Origin: Bacteroidales bacterium
GTDB taxonomy: Bacteria; Bacteroidota; Bacteroidia; Bacteroidales; Tenuifilaceae
NCBI GenBank assembly: GCA_013141385.1
Contig: JABFRB010000022.1
Location: forward strand, 28,106-92,105
Direction of reading: 5' to 3'
Length of the DNA: 64,000 nt
Positions 62,895-64,000 of this stretch are shown here, in pieces; the stretch's first letter is position 1, and each line of letters starts with the position of its first letter. Below the pieces are notes generated by a model. That model saw only the letters and a list, made by a program, of their open reading frames with translations. It was not told where the DNA came from and did not search any database. The translations under genes and the position numbers were made by a program.

Positions 62895-62902
62895 TAACTT
62901 TG
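62895..62902 (+). promoter_or_regulatory. -7 element of the LytTR gene
   Basis: TAACTTTG, an exact TAnnTTTG match, ends 15 bp before ATG 62918. A TTG start at 62900 would lie inside this element and is rejected. Confidence 0.6.
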
Positions 62903-62917
62903 CAGGTAGATTATATA

Positions 62918-63784
62918 ATGATGTTAGACACTCAGAAACCAATTCCAGCCTATTTAACCGATAAGGGAAATATTGTACGACTGATAATACTCACGGCACT
63001 ATTTGCATTGGTTTTTATCAATATTTACGCACCTTTTGGTGTTGAGACTTGGTATAACGTAACCAAATGGGAATTGCTAGCTTACTCAAGCCTTGTTATT
63101 CTAACAGGTGTGCTTGTTGTTGTTATCAGCCGAATTTTAATGTACCATATATCAAAAAAACACATCTTATTTCTGTGGCATTATTTAATTTGGGTATTTG
63201 CCGAGGTTTTTTTTATGGCTGTGTTCTATACTCTTTTCGAGAAGTTATTTTTACATGATGTTCGGTTTGTTGGTGATATATTCCAAGCATCAATAAAAAA
63301 TACAGCACTGGTAATCCTTCTGCCCTACTCTATTCTTTGGTTGTATTTTTCGTGGAGGGAAAAGAAAATTCAGCTAATTCAGCTAACAGAAAATCGACCA
63401 ATATCAGAGACCTCCAAAAATATGCTTCCTTTCCACGATGAGAAAGGAGAATTGCGCTTCTCCATTAAACTGGAGAACTTTATATACCTCGAATCAGCAG
63501 ATAATTACGTAAATATCTACTACCTTGATAAGGATAAAACCGCAAGGTTTACTCTTAGGAACAATATAAAAAGGTTAGAAGAATCTTTAAGAAAAACTAG
63601 AATAATCCGCTGTCATCGCTCCTATATGGTAAATTTCGATAGGGTAAAAATCCTTCGGAAAGATAAAAACGATTTATGGTTAGAACTTGAAATGCCTAAT
63701 GCAATAGATCTACCTGTATCTAAGACTTACATTGAAAATGTTATGGAAACTTTTGCTAAATTCTGCCTTTCAGGTAATAATTAA
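62918..63784 (+). CDS. Membrane-anchored LytTR transcriptional regulator
   Basis: 288 residues from ATG 62918 (ATG 62921 also possible). Four membrane helices lie in the N-terminal half (about 18-36, 48-70, 86-108, 126-146), followed by a linker and a C-terminal LytTR DNA-binding domain (about 185-285). The latter has FIYLESADNYVNIYY, RNNIKRLEESL and IIRCHRSYMVNFDRV, all typical. Such proteins bind short direct repeats in promoters and usually work with a receiver; here the membrane part replaces it, suggesting direct membrane sensing. No obvious target gene follows: 63785-64000 shows no gene. Confidence 0.9.
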   Translation: MMLDTQKPIPAYLTDKGNIVRLIILTALFALVFINIYAPFGVETWYNVTKWELLAYSSLVILTGVLVVVISRILMYHISKKHILFLWHYLIWVFAEVFFMAVFYTLFEKLFLHDVRFVGDIFQASIKNTALVILLPYSILWLYFSWREKKIQLIQLTENRPISETSKNMLPFHDEKGELRFSIKLENFIYLESADNYVNIYYLDKDKTARFTLRNNIKRLEESLRKTRIIRCHRSYMVNFDRVKILRKDKNDLWLELEMPNAIDLPVSKTYIENVMETFAKFCLSGNN

Positions 63785-64000
63785 CTCTACTGACTAATTA
63801 ACCTAAGTTACTACTTATAATAATTCTTTAAAGAATTGATTAGCGAATATCGATTAACGACCTAGGATTTTTGAAATAAAAAAAACACAAAACATTGGTA
63901 TTAAGGATTATGATGCTAAATTTAATACAACTTCTTGAAATCAAAAATCGTTGATCCTTGTTCTAAAATCTAATTTTTCAATAACTAGCAACTTGGATTG

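Overview
The window looks like chromosomal DNA of a Bacteroidota bacterium, probably a marine or sediment Bacteroidales/Marinilabiliales-type lineage. The DNA is AT-rich and Shine-Dalgarno sequences are almost absent. Many genes carry the Bacteroidota -7 element TAnnTTTG just upstream. Families largely confined to this phylum are present (DUF4421, DUF6051, FISUMP, SiaC/DUF1987, BlaI/M56-TonB pairs, TPR-CHAT proteins). No rRNA, tRNA, CRISPR array, integrase or transposase gene was seen.

Layout. 1-7.4 kb: the end of a Dam-type DNA methylase, then mostly unlinked housekeeping genes (HXXEE and DUF486 membrane proteins, SiaC-like protein, MalY-type C-S lyase, DUF4421 protein, serine hydrolase, dihydroorotate dehydrogenase-like enzyme). 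7.4-8.5 kb: a gene-free stretch built from a 21-bp tandem array. 8.5-15.2 kb: a peptide-export locus on the minus strand. It holds a C39-peptidase ABC exporter, a CXXC thioredoxin-like protein, two related membrane proteins and a carboxypeptidase-like exported protein. Two very short double-glycine precursor genes at 14108-14254 and 15070-15192 are annotated here from direct translation. 15.2-18.9 kb: a TPR-CHAT protease-like gene facing a TPR/anti-sigma-like gene. 19.8-29.8 kb: a chemotaxis cassette (CheW, outer-membrane barrel, receptor, porin, receptor) and a large PocR hybrid histidine kinase. 30-45 kb: mixed enzymes and regulators (NPP phosphodiesterase, S9 peptidase, BlaI/M56, MFS, amidase, methylglyoxal synthase, M64 peptidase, FISUMP lipoprotein, two DEAD-box helicases).

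45.2-61.5 kb is the most interesting region. A six-cysteine double-glycine precursor (58277-58513) precedes a radical SAM/SPASM maturase with a PqqD-like N-terminus (56637-58133). Next comes a tightly spaced minus-strand run of nine genes led by an FtsX/MacB-type permease and followed by exported proteins (two methyltransferases, thioredoxin, two PQQ-type propellers, LamG/PD40, S41 peptidase, ankyrin/PD40). Divergent from the precursor is a sigma-54 activator plus histidine-kinase operon. Upstream of both the precursor and the permease there is the same arrangement: a near-palindrome GTCC-N7-GGAC, exactly 88 bp, then a TTGGCA...GTA element resembling a sigma-54 -24/-12 promoter. I infer one two-component regulon controlling a modified Cys-rich peptide and an envelope operon. 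The modification chemistry, export route and function are not visible from sequence.

The window closes with a DUF6051 hydrolase and a membrane-anchored LytTR regulator.
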